Shown: piece by piece, positions 34,538-42,745 of the stretch | Numbering within the stretch: the first letter of the stretch is position 1 | Layout of the letters: every line of letters starts with the position of its first letter | Source of the DNA: Thermostichus sp047461615 | GTDB taxonomy: Bacteria; Cyanobacteriota; Cyanobacteriia; Thermostichales; Thermostichaceae | Length of the DNA: 64,000 bases | Direction of reading: 5' to 3' | NCBI RefSeq assembly: GCF_047461615.1 | Contig: NZ_JANSHI010000010.1 | Coordinates: 37,737-101,736, forward strand | Position numbers and translations under genes: made by a program | Notes under the pieces: generated by a model | The model's input: the letters and a program-made list of their open reading frames with translations, nothing else | Database searches by the model: none | What the model was told of the DNA's origin: nothing

Positions 34538-36271
34538 CTACCAAGTTACTCGACCCCGCAGTTGCTCCATCTTGGCTGGGCCGATGCCCTTAACGCGCTG
34601 CAGATCCTCCAAAGAAGAAAAGGGGCGGGCCTCGATAATCCGTTGCGCCAGGTCTGGGCCGATGCCAGGCAACTGCTCCAGTTCGGCTGCCGTGGCTGTG
34701 TTCAAGTTAACGCGAGGGGGACTGGGGGTAGCTAGCGAAGGGGAGGACCTCGAGGTGGCCTCTAGCAGCTCCGGCTCTACTGTGGGGGAAGTAGGGGCAA
34801 GCGGAAGGGGGTTGGGGCAGCGGCGGGCTGCTTCCTCTACTTCCTCCCGCAAGCGACGGCTGGGGCCAAAGCGGGCCTCGGCCAGGAGCCGCTCGAACTC
34901 TCGCACAAAGTGATCCACCACCTGCCTATTGCGGATAATCAAGAGGTTTTCGTCGTTGAGGTGGTTGGCCGAGACTGACCAGTTGTGGGAGCCGGTGATC
35001 ACCGTGGCCTGGGGGGTGCCCGGATCGAGAATAGCGAACTTGTGGTGTAGCTTGTCGCCGGGGGCGAGGTTGGGTATGCCTATGGCTTGGGGGGGCTGCT
35101 GCCAGGGCAGGCGGGCCGGATCCAGGCGGCAGTTTTCGTCTGGAAGCGCCAACCCCCACATCTCCAGGGTGCGGCTATAGTCGCGGAAGGCAAAGCCGGG
35201 ATCAAACAGGCCGCGGATCTCCACCTTGCGCTCCTGGTGCAGTTGCCGGAGCTGGTTGGCAATGCCGGAGTCGGTAAAGACAAACAGAGCCAGATCCACC
35301 CGCTTCTGCGCTTGGGCCAGGGTGGTCGCAATAATGCCGTTAGAAGTAGCCTCATAGGGCAGGGAACGGCTGGCGGGGGAAAAATGCACCTCCACGACGG
35401 CATCGTCAATCAACACCGTCTGCAGGGGTCGCTTGCGCTTTTGCACGCCAAAGCGGCTATCGGGCAGCCCTCCCGGCCCGTCCCCCCACATGAGGTTGAA
35501 CTCCTCCGTATAGATGCGGGCCAGCTCGGGGCTATCCAGTAGCAGCAGGTGGTTGGCATTGCCCACGCTGCCAGGAGCATCGAAATCCCCATGGATATCG
35601 GAGAGGGTGAAATTGGCTGAGCCAGTCAGCACCCGCTGCCCGTCGATAACTACAAACTTGTGATGCATCAGGCCGCTGCCCTTGGAGCCGTCGGCGGTGT
35701 CGTCCAGCCAGGGCACCTGGCCTCTATCCAGCAAGGCGTACACATCCCGGCTGGCGACCTCCTCGGGGGAAAACCGCCCGTCCCGGTTTACGTCCACCAG
35801 GCGGCGATACTCTTCGAACTTTTGACGGCTGCGCTCGTCTAGCGCCTGCACTTCGGCAGGGGTCAGCCGGTGCCAGGCCCGCACGTAGGTGTTTTCGGTA
35901 ATCACGCGCACTGGGATCCCGGCCTGCCGCCGCTCTGCAAGGGCCTGGGCGATGAGGGGCAAGTTTAGCTCCTGTACCGCCACATCCACCGACCGCCGAG
36001 CAGAACGAATTTGGGAGATAATCAACTCCTCCAGGTTGTAGCCGTAGCGTTGGATCTGGCGATAGGGATCCCGATAGGTGCTCTCGCGGCTTTGGTTAAA
36101 CGCCACCCGGATGCGGGGGTGCTGCGGCAGAGGGGCCAGGGTGGGCAGCTCTGGCTCTTGGGTAGAGGGCCGAGGGCCTACCCAGTAGCCAACTGCTACC
36201 AGGATCAACAGCAAGGCGGCCCAGGGCAGCCACCGGCGCAGTTGCCGCCACCAAGACGGGATCCGGTTCAT
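34538..36271 (-). CDS. Membrane-anchored phospholipase D-like protein with EF-hand loop and HhH tail
   Basis: From ATG 36271 (AAGGGG upstream) a 577-residue protein. One N-terminal membrane segment (WLPWAALLILVAVGYWVG) would place it outside the cytoplasm. It has two HKD motifs of the PLD superfamily: HHKFVVIDGQRVLTGSANFT near 203 and HHKFAILDPG...TGSHNW near 408. Between them and the N-terminus an EF-hand-type calcium loop, DVNRDGRFSPEE (about 157-168), is inserted. The C-terminus is a ComEA-type double helix-hairpin-helix (VNLNTATAAELEQLPGIGPD, about 520-577) that binds DNA in relatives. An extracytoplasmic nuclease is the most economical reading; lipid substrates remain possible. Confidence 0.8.
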   Translation of the reverse strand: MNRIPSWWRQLRRWLPWAALLLILVAVGYWVGPRPSTQEPELPTLAPLPQHPRIRVAFNQSRESTYRDPYRQIQRYGYNLEELIISQIRSARRSVDVAVQELNLPLIAQALAERRQAGIPVRVITENTYVRAWHRLTPAEVQALDERSRQKFEEYRRLVDVNRDGRFSPEEVASRDVYALLDRGQVPWLDDTADGSKGSGLMHHKFVVIDGQRVLTGSANFTLSDIHGDFDAPGSVGNANHLLLLDSPELARIYTEEFNLMWGDGPGGLPDSRFGVQKRKRPLQTVLIDDAVVEVHFSPASRSLPYEATSNGIIATTLAQAQKRVDLALFVFTDSGIANQLRQLHQERKVEIRGLFDPGFAFRDYSRTLEMWGLALPDENCRLDPARLPWQQPPQAIGIPNLAPGDKLHHKFAILDPGTPQATVITGSHNWSVSANHLNDENLLIIRNRQVVDHFVREFERLLAEARFGPSRRLREEVEEAARRCPNPLPLAPTSPTVEPELLEATSRSSPSLATPSPPRVNLNTATAAELEQLPGIGPDLAQRIIEARPFSSLEDLQRVKGIGPAKMEQLRGRVTW

Positions 36272-36434
36272 CCCCTTTTCCCCTTGCAGCAACCCCCTTC
36301 AGAATACCGAACTTTGCCGAAAAACTGGGCATAAAGCCCCGTCCTACATTCGAGCCGTCAACGGCCTCATCTACGTCATCGCCAGAGCTTTGGGGCAATA
36401 AGATAAGTCTAGCGGTTGATTGAGGAGGCCCGGC

Positions 36435-36608
36435 GTGGAACGGCCCAAGTGGGTAGCCATTATTACAGGAGTTCTGGCCATTGCTCTGGGGGTGGGCTAT
36501 TTGTTGCTGGCGCAGCTATTGGATTACCGCGGGGGTAAGTTCTTGCCAGCGCCGTCGGAGCCACCAGGGGTCTTGAGCGTCTTGGCAGGGATCCCTGGCC
36601 TGAATTAG
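36435..36608 (+). CDS. Small single-span membrane protein
   Basis: A 57-residue product from a GTG preceded by GAGGAGG: VERPKWVAIITGVLAIALGV then GYLLLAQLLDYRGG, one clear membrane helix with a short polar tail ending in PGLN. The start and strong ribosome site support it. It resembles short conserved cyanobacterial membrane proteins; function unknown. Confidence 0.65.
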   Translation: MERPKWVAIITGVLAIALGVGYLLLAQLLDYRGGKFLPAPSEPPGVLSVLAGIPGLN

Positions 36609-36709
36609 CTGAGAGCGATTGACTGTATGCTCAGCTACAGCACGCCCCCTGCTCAAGAAGCGGCTGGGGGGAGATAGGGAAACATTTGGGCAGACGGGGA
36701 GTTGGCATA

Positions 36710-38215
36710 GTGTTGTCGCGCTCCACTTGGCTGTGGCTATTGACAGGGCTAGGACTAGTGGCCTTGAGCCAGTACCTGCAGTGGGTTGGCGGCATCCACA
36801 GCTCTATCGCCTCCTACTCGGAACCGCTGGCCGACCTGACCGTGGCCGGCATTCTGGGAGGAACAGTAACGGCAGGACTGGTGGTGCGCCACTGGTGGCA
36901 GCAGGTTTGCCGAGGACAAAGGGAGCCCACCCCAGGGGCCAAGCCGCGGCGGCGGGTTAAGTTGACGCGGGCTCAGGTGCAGGCAGATCTGCAGGATGTC
37001 GATTCCCTTATCCAGAAGTTGCAAAACGACATCAGCCGCCGTGCCCTGCAAGCCAAGAAACAGGAGATCGATCGGCGGCTGGCTGAGGAGGCATTGCACC
37101 TAGTGGTGTTTGGCACGGCTTCTGCTGGCAAAACCTCTCTCATCAACGCTCTGCTGGGGCGGCCGGTTGGGGAAACTGCCCCCACTCTGGGCACCACCCA
37201 GCAGGGCTCCATTCACACCTATCAACTGGAAGGTTGGAACAGCCCCATTTACCTCACCGATACCCCTGGGCTATTGACCATCGGCGGTGCCGGCGAAGCA
37301 GAGGCCCGCGCCCTCGCCCAGAAAGCGGATCTGTTGATTGTGGTGGTGGCCGGGGATCTGCTGGCTTCGGAATACGCGGAGCTGCTGGAGTTGGCTCGGT
37401 TGGGAAAAGCCACTATCCTGGCCCTCAACAAGACGGATCAAATGCTGCCGGAAGATGTGGAGACCGTCCTAACCCACCTGCGCCGCCGCACTGCCGGCGT
37501 CATTCCTCCTGAGCAGGTGGTGGCCATTGCCGCTGACCCCGAGCCCTTGAAAGTCCGCTACTGCTTCCCGGACGGATCCCGTCAGGAGACCTGGGAGCCC
37601 CAGCCCCCTGATACCGCCGCCCTCATCCAGCAGATGGCCCGCCTACTGCAGCAAAAGGGATCCCATCTGCGCCTAGCCAACGCCCTGCTGCAAACCCGAA
37701 CCTTGAGCGAGGCTGTCCAGCAAGCCCTGCGGGAAGAGCGCCGCCAACGGGGCCGCCAGATCGTGGAGCGGATGCAGTGGGCAACGGCTGCAGCTCTGGC
37801 GGTAACCCCCCTCCCTGCCTTGGATGTCCTGGCGGGGGTGGCCATTCAGGCCCGCATGATTGGAGAGCTGCACCAAGTCTTCGATCGCCGCATTACCCTG
37901 CAGCAGGCTCAGGCAATTGCTCACCGCTTGGCCCAAATGATTGTGCAACTGGGCGGACTGGAGCTAGCTACCCATGCCTTCAGCTCTGCCCTCAAAGCCA
38001 GCCCCTGGATGCTCATGGGGATCCCTCTGCAGGCAGCTAGCGGAGCCTATCTGACGCGGGTGGCAGGACTCAGCTACCTGGAGTGGCTGCAGTCAGGGGA
38101 TCCCTGGCAGGAGGAGCTCCTGCAAGAGCGGCTGAGGCAGCAGCTCCAGAACGGCCATCCCCTGGCTTTCCTCAGACAGTTAGCTCGCCAGGCCCCCTCC
38201 AGCTCCAGCAGCTAG
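36710..38215 (+). CDS. Membrane-associated GTPase with DUF697 domain
   Basis: From GTG 36710 (GGGGAG eight bases upstream; a TTG eight codons earlier is also open) a 501-residue protein. Two membrane segments near the N-terminus are followed by a Era/TrmE-like G domain: G1 FGTASAGKTSLINALLG (about 134-150), G3 YLTDTPGLLTIGG, G4 ALNKTDQ. The C-terminal region (about 340-470; AAALAVTPLPALDVLAGVAI) is DUF697. This arrangement is widespread in cyanobacteria; the process it controls is unknown. Confidence 0.82.
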   Translation: MLSRSTWLWLLTGLGLVALSQYLQWVGGIHSSIASYSEPLADLTVAGILGGTVTAGLVVRHWWQQVCRGQREPTPGAKPRRRVKLTRAQVQADLQDVDSLIQKLQNDISRRALQAKKQEIDRRLAEEALHLVVFGTASAGKTSLINALLGRPVGETAPTLGTTQQGSIHTYQLEGWNSPIYLTDTPGLLTIGGAGEAEARALAQKADLLIVVVAGDLLASEYAELLELARLGKATILALNKTDQMLPEDVETVLTHLRRRTAGVIPPEQVVAIAADPEPLKVRYCFPDGSRQETWEPQPPDTAALIQQMARLLQQKGSHLRLANALLQTRTLSEAVQQALREERRQRGRQIVERMQWATAAALAVTPLPALDVLAGVAIQARMIGELHQVFDRRITLQQAQAIAHRLAQMIVQLGGLELATHAFSSALKASPWMLMGIPLQAASGAYLTRVAGLSYLEWLQSGDPWQEELLQERLRQQLQNGHPLAFLRQLARQAPSSSSS

Positions 38216-38259
38216 CCGAAGACTTTTCCAAGAACCCGCTAGGAAACCAGCAGGGCTGA

Positions 38260-38334
38260 CGGGACTGGGCGGATTTGAACCGCCGACCTAGCGCTTAGGA
38301 GGCGCTTGCTCTATCCAGGCTGAGCTACAGCCCC
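38260..38334 (-). tRNA. tRNA-Arg (CCU)
   Basis: On the minus strand GGGGCTG pairs with CAGTCCC; D-arm GCTC..GAGC; anticodon loop CTCCTAA gives CCU; T-arm GGCGGTTCAAATCCGCC. CCA is not encoded. It lies at the boundary of the molybdenum-cofactor/nitrate cluster. Confidence 0.95.
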
Positions 38335-38367
38335 AGGTCAGGTACCTCACTGATACTAGCAGAGAGG

Positions 38368-38853
38368 CTAGGGGGTATCGCCGCAAGGCTGCCGAGCAAT
38401 AGCGTTCTTATGGAATTGCTGGAACAAAGGCTTTGCTTTCTGACATAAAACCCAACGCGGCGGCTCACCCCAGTAGTACTCTTTTTTCCAAATGGGCAAG
38501 CGCTCCTTGATTGCATCAATGATGTAACGTGCTCCAGCAAAAGCGGCGCCGCGATGTTCAGCTGTAGCACCAACCCAAACCGCAATATCACCAATTGCAA
38601 GATGACCCTGGCGGTGACAGGCAACAGCACCGCAGAGGCCAAACTTGGCGTGGGCTTCTCGGAGGATCTTCTCGCCCTCCTTCTGGGCAAGGATCTCGTA
38701 GACTTCGTACTCCAAGCTGAGAACAGGTTTGCCCTGGCTGTGGTTGCGTACCCAGCCCTCGAAGGTTACTAAGGCACCCGCTGTGTTATTGACGAGCAAA
38801 CGACTGAGTTCAGCTGGCTGGATGGTGCTATCCACAATTAGAAAACGCAGCAT
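38368..38853 (-). CDS. moaE: Molybdopterin synthase catalytic subunit MoaE
   Basis: A 161-residue large subunit of molybdopterin synthase; with MoaD it adds the dithiolene sulfurs to precursor Z. Recognisable segments: GALVTFEGWVRNHSQGKPVL, LEYEVYEILAQKEGEKIL, GDIAVWVGATAEHRGAAFAG and the active-site lysines in KERLPIWKKEYYW. It is the last gene of the leftward cofactor operon, immediately adjacent to moaD. Confidence 0.95.
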   Translation of the reverse strand: MLRFLIVDSTIQPAELSRLLVNNTAGALVTFEGWVRNHSQGKPVLSLEYEVYEILAQKEGEKILREAHAKFGLCGAVACHRQGHLAIGDIAVWVGATAEHRGAAFAGARYIIDAIKERLPIWKKEYYWGEPPRWVLCQKAKPLFQQFHKNAIARQPCGDTP

Positions 38854-39117
38854 TTAGCCCCCACAAACTGGTGGAATGAAAACTACCAAGGCACCTTCAT
38901 CTATCGGCCTAGTCAAGTCACAGAACTCATGATTGACAGCAACCTTAACGTCCTCCGCTGCTAGCGAAAATCCATACTTTGCTTGCAGCTGCTGATAGAG
39001 CTCTAGGTAGTTTGCTGCACTGGTTTGCAGCACTTCGCTGCTCCGCTGAGCCTGTTCCCGCAGCACTGCTACATATTGAATTGTTACGGTCTTACTTAGG
39101 ACAGATTGAGTTACCAT
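38854..39117 (-). CDS. moaD: Molybdopterin synthase sulfur carrier MoaD
   Basis: An 87-residue ubiquitin-like sulfur carrier. It ends in VVFIPPVCGG; the C-terminal Gly-Gly is the thiocarboxylate site. The ATG at 39117 gives normal size; a start 12 codons earlier is open but overlaps moaC-mobA more. With this start it overlaps the upstream fusion gene by 26 bases and touches moaE directly, so translational coupling is likely. Confidence 0.93.
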   Translation of the reverse strand: MVTQSVLSKTVTIQYVAVLREQAQRSSEVLQTSAANYLELYQQLQAKYGFSLAAEDVKVAVNHEFCDLTRPIDEGALVVFIPPVCGG

Positions 39118-40186
39118 GGCTGCAACTACCCCAAACTGATTGGAAAGTGGCATACTCCTCGGCGGTATTGACGTTCATGAGCTCGACCTCATGGTTGGGG
39201 GTAACTAGGGTGCAGGGCTGCCTGCTGAGGATTTCCACAGGGCAGTACACCCCTTCCGCGTAAGCCCTTTCTAGTACCGCTGCAGCTTGAGGAGTATAGA
39301 TGGCGCAAAGAGCTTCCGGGAAGCCGCGCTCGGGGTTAACATAGCAAGTTGCGATTGTTTCGGCTTGGTAGTGATCCAGCAGCTTTTGGATTGTTTCTGA
39401 CCGAAGGTTCAGTAGATCACAGGCAACAACCAACCAGTTAGCTTCAGGATGAGTATTCAAGGCAGTCAATAGGCCACTGATCGGGCCAACGCTTTCTACT
39501 AGATCTGGTAGTGTGGGCAAGAGCTCTAGAGCTGTGCCCGACCACTGACCGGCACGCGCTGACAAGTAAACCTGCTGGCAGTAGGGCTGCAGCAGTTCAT
39601 AGAGATAGGCGGCGTGGGGTTTGCCAAAAGGGTTCAGCAGCGCTTTATCGCGACCCATGCGCTTGCTACGTCCCCCTGTGAGCACCAAGCCATAGAGGGG
39701 ACGTTCCAGGAGGGCGTTTTTGCCGCCGGACTTAGTTACTAGGCGGGTCTCCTGGATGCAGATATGGGGCGACACCGACTTGCACATGTCATAGATTGTC
39801 AGCGCTGCTGTTGCCGCACCACAGAGAGCTTCCATTTCAACCCCTGTCTTAGCGCTGGTCTTGACAGTGCAGTGGATGGTTACAAGCAAGTGATCATCAA
39901 TTGTGATATCAAAGGTGCAGTCTTCAACAGGGATCTGATGACAAAAGGGGATCAGTTGGTCAGTTCTTTTAACAGCCATTGTACCAGCAATGGTTGCTGT
40001 CTGAAATACCGGTCCTTTTTTCAGGTGGATATCTTGGCCAACAACATAGGATCTGAGAGCAGGTGGCAGTTGAACTCTTGCCCGTGCTGTGGCCGTTCGC
40101 AAAGACACCGATTTGTGGCTAATATCTACCATATGCGGATGGCCTTGAGCATTAAGATGGGCCCATTTACGATCAGCTTTGTCCAT
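39092..40186 (-). CDS. MoaC-MobA fusion protein
   Basis: A 364-residue bifunctional enzyme. Residues 1-158 are cyclic pyranopterin monophosphate synthase MoaC (HPHMVDISHKSVSLRTATA, LIPFCHQIPVEDCTFDI, KTGVEMEALCGAATAALTIY). Residues about 162-350 are the molybdenum cofactor guanylyltransferase MobA (YGLVLTGGRSKRMGRDKALL, VVACDLLNL, ERGFPEALCAIYTP). The two steps are far apart in the pathway: MoaC makes the first pterin intermediate and MobA attaches GMP at the end. The domains run in one uninterrupted frame. moaA lies 4 bases upstream. Confidence 0.92.
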   Translation of the reverse strand: MDKADRKWAHLNAQGHPHMVDISHKSVSLRTATARARVQLPPALRSYVVGQDIHLKKGPVFQTATIAGTMAVKRTDQLIPFCHQIPVEDCTFDITIDDHLLVTIHCTVKTSAKTGVEMEALCGAATAALTIYDMCKSVSPHICIQETRLVTKSGGKNALLERPLYGLVLTGGRSKRMGRDKALLNPFGKPHAAYLYELLQPYCQQVYLSARAGQWSGTALELLPTLPDLVESVGPISGLLTALNTHPEANWLVVACDLLNLRSETIQKLLDHYQAETIATCYVNPERGFPEALCAIYTPQAAAVLERAYAEGVYCPVEILSRQPCTLVTPNHEVELMNVNTAEEYATFQSVWGSCSHGNSICPK

Positions 40187-40190
40187 AGAG

Positions 40191-41129
40191 CTAGCCCCCT
40201 AAGCCGTACATTGGGTGTGAGACCTGCTCAACCCGGCGCAGTGGTTTCATCCCCAAAAGCTGCTGGTAAATTTGCTGACGTTGGCCTGGTGTTTTGTCTC
40301 GAACCGAGAGACCCTCCTCACTAAATAGGCAGGCAAAAAGACGACCATCAGCTGTCAAGCGCCACCGGGAACAGCTGCTGCAGAAGGGCTGAGACTCAGA
40401 GGCAATAAATCCAACTTTAACATTCTCGTCGATTGTAAAGTAAAACGCTGTCGAATCAGGTGCCGCTGGAAGGGGGGTTAGAGTATAGCGTTCTTGCAGA
40501 CGGGCAATGCACTCTTGTGCTGAAACGTAGTGTTCTTCATAGAGAGAGTTGGCATAGCCGACCCGCATCAGCTCCAGAAAGCGAACTGTCACGCCTGTCT
40601 TGCGGGCAAACTCAACGAAATCAAATAGCTCGCAATCGTTGATCCCCCGCATTACAACCGTATTGACTTTGAGGCTAAATCCCCGGGCAATACCCTCCTG
40701 GATATTACGGAGAATATCCGCCAGGCAGTCGCGACGGGCAATTGCAGCTTGGGTGGAGGGCTGTAGGCTATCGAGGCTAACATTAAGGTTGAGAACGTTG
40801 GCAGCCTTGAGAACGTCCCAGTAGCGGTGGAGCAGCAGGCCATTGGTTGTTAGGCTGAGGGACGGGATCTTCAGCTCGGCAAGTTCCTGAATGACTTCAT
40901 CAAAGTCTTGCCGAACCAGAGGCTCACCACCTGTAATGCGAACTTCTTCAATGCCATAGTCCAGCAACTCGCCAATAATTTCTTTGTATTGCTGCGGAGT
41001 TAAGTAGCTACTTTTGTCCAGAAATTCTGGATGCAAAGGCATGCAGTAGCGGCAGCGAAGGTTGCATTGATCGGTTAGAGAAACCCTTAGCTTGCGAATG
41101 CGACGATTCCATTGATCCACTAGCTGCAT
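40191..41129 (-). CDS. moaA: GTP 3',8-cyclase MoaA
   Basis: A 312-residue radical-SAM enzyme, first step of molybdopterin synthesis. The N-terminal 4Fe-4S motif is DQCNLRCRYCM (C22, C26, C29) and the second cluster cysteines are in FCSSCSRWRLTADGRLFACL. GGEPLVRQDF is the SAM-binding GGEP motif. The usual C-terminal Gly-Gly is present as the last residues (YGLGG). One base separates it from moeA. Confidence 0.95.
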   Translation of the reverse strand: MQLVDQWNRRIRKLRVSLTDQCNLRCRYCMPLHPEFLDKSSYLTPQQYKEIIGELLDYGIEEVRITGGEPLVRQDFDEVIQELAELKIPSLSLTTNGLLLHRYWDVLKAANVLNLNVSLDSLQPSTQAAIARRDCLADILRNIQEGIARGFSLKVNTVVMRGINDCELFDFVEFARKTGVTVRFLELMRVGYANSLYEEHYVSAQECIARLQERYTLTPLPAAPDSTAFYFTIDENVKVGFIASESQPFCSSCSRWRLTADGRLFACLFSEEGLSVRDKTPGQRQQIYQQLLGMKPLRRVEQVSHPMYGLGG

Positions 41130-41130
41130 C

Positions 41131-42294
41131 TTAGTACCACGGATAGAATTGGATGCTTTGCTCGGGGCTGAGGATAGTTTGAGCCGGGGGTAACTCTACA
41201 AAGCCATCGCTGTCTGTTAGAGCGATGAAGTCTCCGGAGTTGTTAGGCATAATCGGTGTAAAGACTCGGTTGGCGCTCATCTTAACCGGCACAAAAAGAG
41301 TGAGATTGGGTTTGAAGGTAATGACTTCACTTAGGTGCCCAGAGTCAGTGTTACGGTTGAGGAGATAACGATGCAAACATACAAGAGCTGAGATGGGGTT
41401 GCCTGGGAGGCCCCAAACTATAGTATTGGCCTGATGGTCGATGCCAAACCACATTGGCTTGCCTGGCTTTTGCGCCACGCCGTGGATGTAGGCAGTAACA
41501 CCACAGCTTTGCCAGATGGCCGGCAAGTAGTCACACTTTCCCCTTGAAACACCCCCAGAGTAAATCAAGAGGTCGTAGTTTGGGGTATTGGCTTGGTAGT
41601 GGGTGGCAATGGCAGCAGGATCGTCCGGAAGGTGATCGGTCTCAACCTCGGTATACCCGTAGGCAAGAAGAGCCGCTCGGAGGGCCTCAGCGTTGGAGCG
41701 CCGCAGTTGGTAGGGTGCAGGGGTCTGCTCAATGGGAATCAATTCGCTGCCAGTTGCCACAACTTTGATGCGAGGAGTCCTCTCAACTTGGATGCGGCTG
41801 TAGCCAAAGGAGGCCAAGATCCCGACGTGGATGCTCTTGAGGGTAATGCCGGGGCGGAGAACCAGCGCTCCTGCAGAACAATCGCTACCTTGGGGATGAA
41901 CAAAATCACCCCTGTTGCGTTCGACTTCCTGGGTGATGGTGGCAATTCCTCCCTCGATACGAATTTGCTCGTAGGGAATGACGAGATCACTACCCAGCGG
42001 CAGGGCACAGCCAGTCATCACTTCCAAGCACTGCTGCGGATCGGGCAGGGTGGCAGGGCTTGTCCCCGCAGGGGCTATGCCTGCAACAGCAAAGCTTCGC
42101 TGCCCAGCAGCATAAGCGGCATAGTTGATGGCGATACCGTCCATCAGGACCCGGTTAATTGGCGGGTAGTCCCGATCGGCGTAGATCGGCTCTGCCAAAA
42201 CCCGCCCCACACAGCTTGCAATCGGGATCGACTCGGTTTTGGCTGGCAGCCAGTGGTCTTTAATAATGGCTTCAGCTTCCTGGACAGTGACCAT
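41131..42294 (-). CDS. moeA: Molybdopterin molybdenumtransferase MoeA
   Basis: A 387-residue enzyme inserting molybdate into adenylated molybdopterin. It has the MoeA N-terminal domain (VGRVLAEPIYADRDYPPINR, then VLMDGIAINYAAYA), the MoCF-binding core (TGSELIPI; LLIYSGGVSRGKCDY; IVWGLPGNPISALVCLHRYL) and the C-terminal beta domain. The ATG at 42294 overlaps narM by 23 bases; the frame is open to a TTG at 42378, which would overlap much more. Confidence 0.92.
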   Translation of the reverse strand: MVTVQEAEAIIKDHWLPAKTESIPIASCVGRVLAEPIYADRDYPPINRVLMDGIAINYAAYAAGQRSFAVAGIAPAGTSPATLPDPQQCLEVMTGCALPLGSDLVIPYEQIRIEGGIATITQEVERNRGDFVHPQGSDCSAGALVLRPGITLKSIHVGILASFGYSRIQVERTPRIKVVATGSELIPIEQTPAPYQLRRSNAEALRAALLAYGYTEVETDHLPDDPAAIATHYQANTPNYDLLIYSGGVSRGKCDYLPAIWQSCGVTAYIHGVAQKPGKPMWFGIDHQANTIVWGLPGNPISALVCLHRYLLNRNTDSGHLSEVITFKPNLTLFVPVKMSANRVFTPIMPNNSGDFIALTDSDGFVELPPAQTILSPEQSIQFYPWY

Positions 42295-42745
42295 AGGTGT
42301 GGGGTGCGGAAAATTCCTGAAAGGCGGGTAGGAAATTGCGGTTTTCGTGGCCAGGGCGACTGAGCTTAATGAGGGCAAAGCGCTGCAACGGGGTCAGCTT
42401 TTGCCATAGCTCAAGAGTCAGCACGACCCCCTTGGCTGCCGCCTGCTCAAGAACGCAGTCAGGGATGGTGGTAGCGTCTTCCCAGGCAGGGTTTGGATCA
42501 ACAATTACCTCAGCGGCCTGCTCTTGGCAGACACTTTCGATAAGGTGAATTAGGTAGGCGCGGTAGGCAGCTCGGTTGTCAGCGGTATCCGTTGGCAGGT
42601 CAACCAAACTTTGGCGCTGCTGGTAACTAAAACGCAGCCACTGATGTAACTTGAGCTTGATGCCGCACTGATCGAGCTTTAAGCGCACGATCATGGGAAT
42701 GCAGCGAAGGCTGTCGGCAAAGTCTTGCTCAAACTTAAAGATCAT
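42272..42745 (-). CDS. narM: Nitrate reductase-associated protein NarM
   Basis: A 157-residue protein of the cyanobacterial nitrate reductase-associated family (FKFEQDFADSLRCIPMIVRL, then CGIKLKLHQWLRFSYQQRQS, LTLELWQKLTPLQRFALIKL). NarM is needed for active NarB in cyanobacteria where tested. The ATGA-type 4-base overlap with the narB stop indicates coupled translation. Confidence 0.9.
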   Translation of the reverse strand: MIFKFEQDFADSLRCIPMIVRLKLDQCGIKLKLHQWLRFSYQQRQSLVDLPTDTADNRAAYRAYLIHLIESVCQEQAAEVIVDPNPAWEDATTIPDCVLEQAAAKGVVLTLELWQKLTPLQRFALIKLSRPGHENRNFLPAFQEFSAPHTYGHCPGS

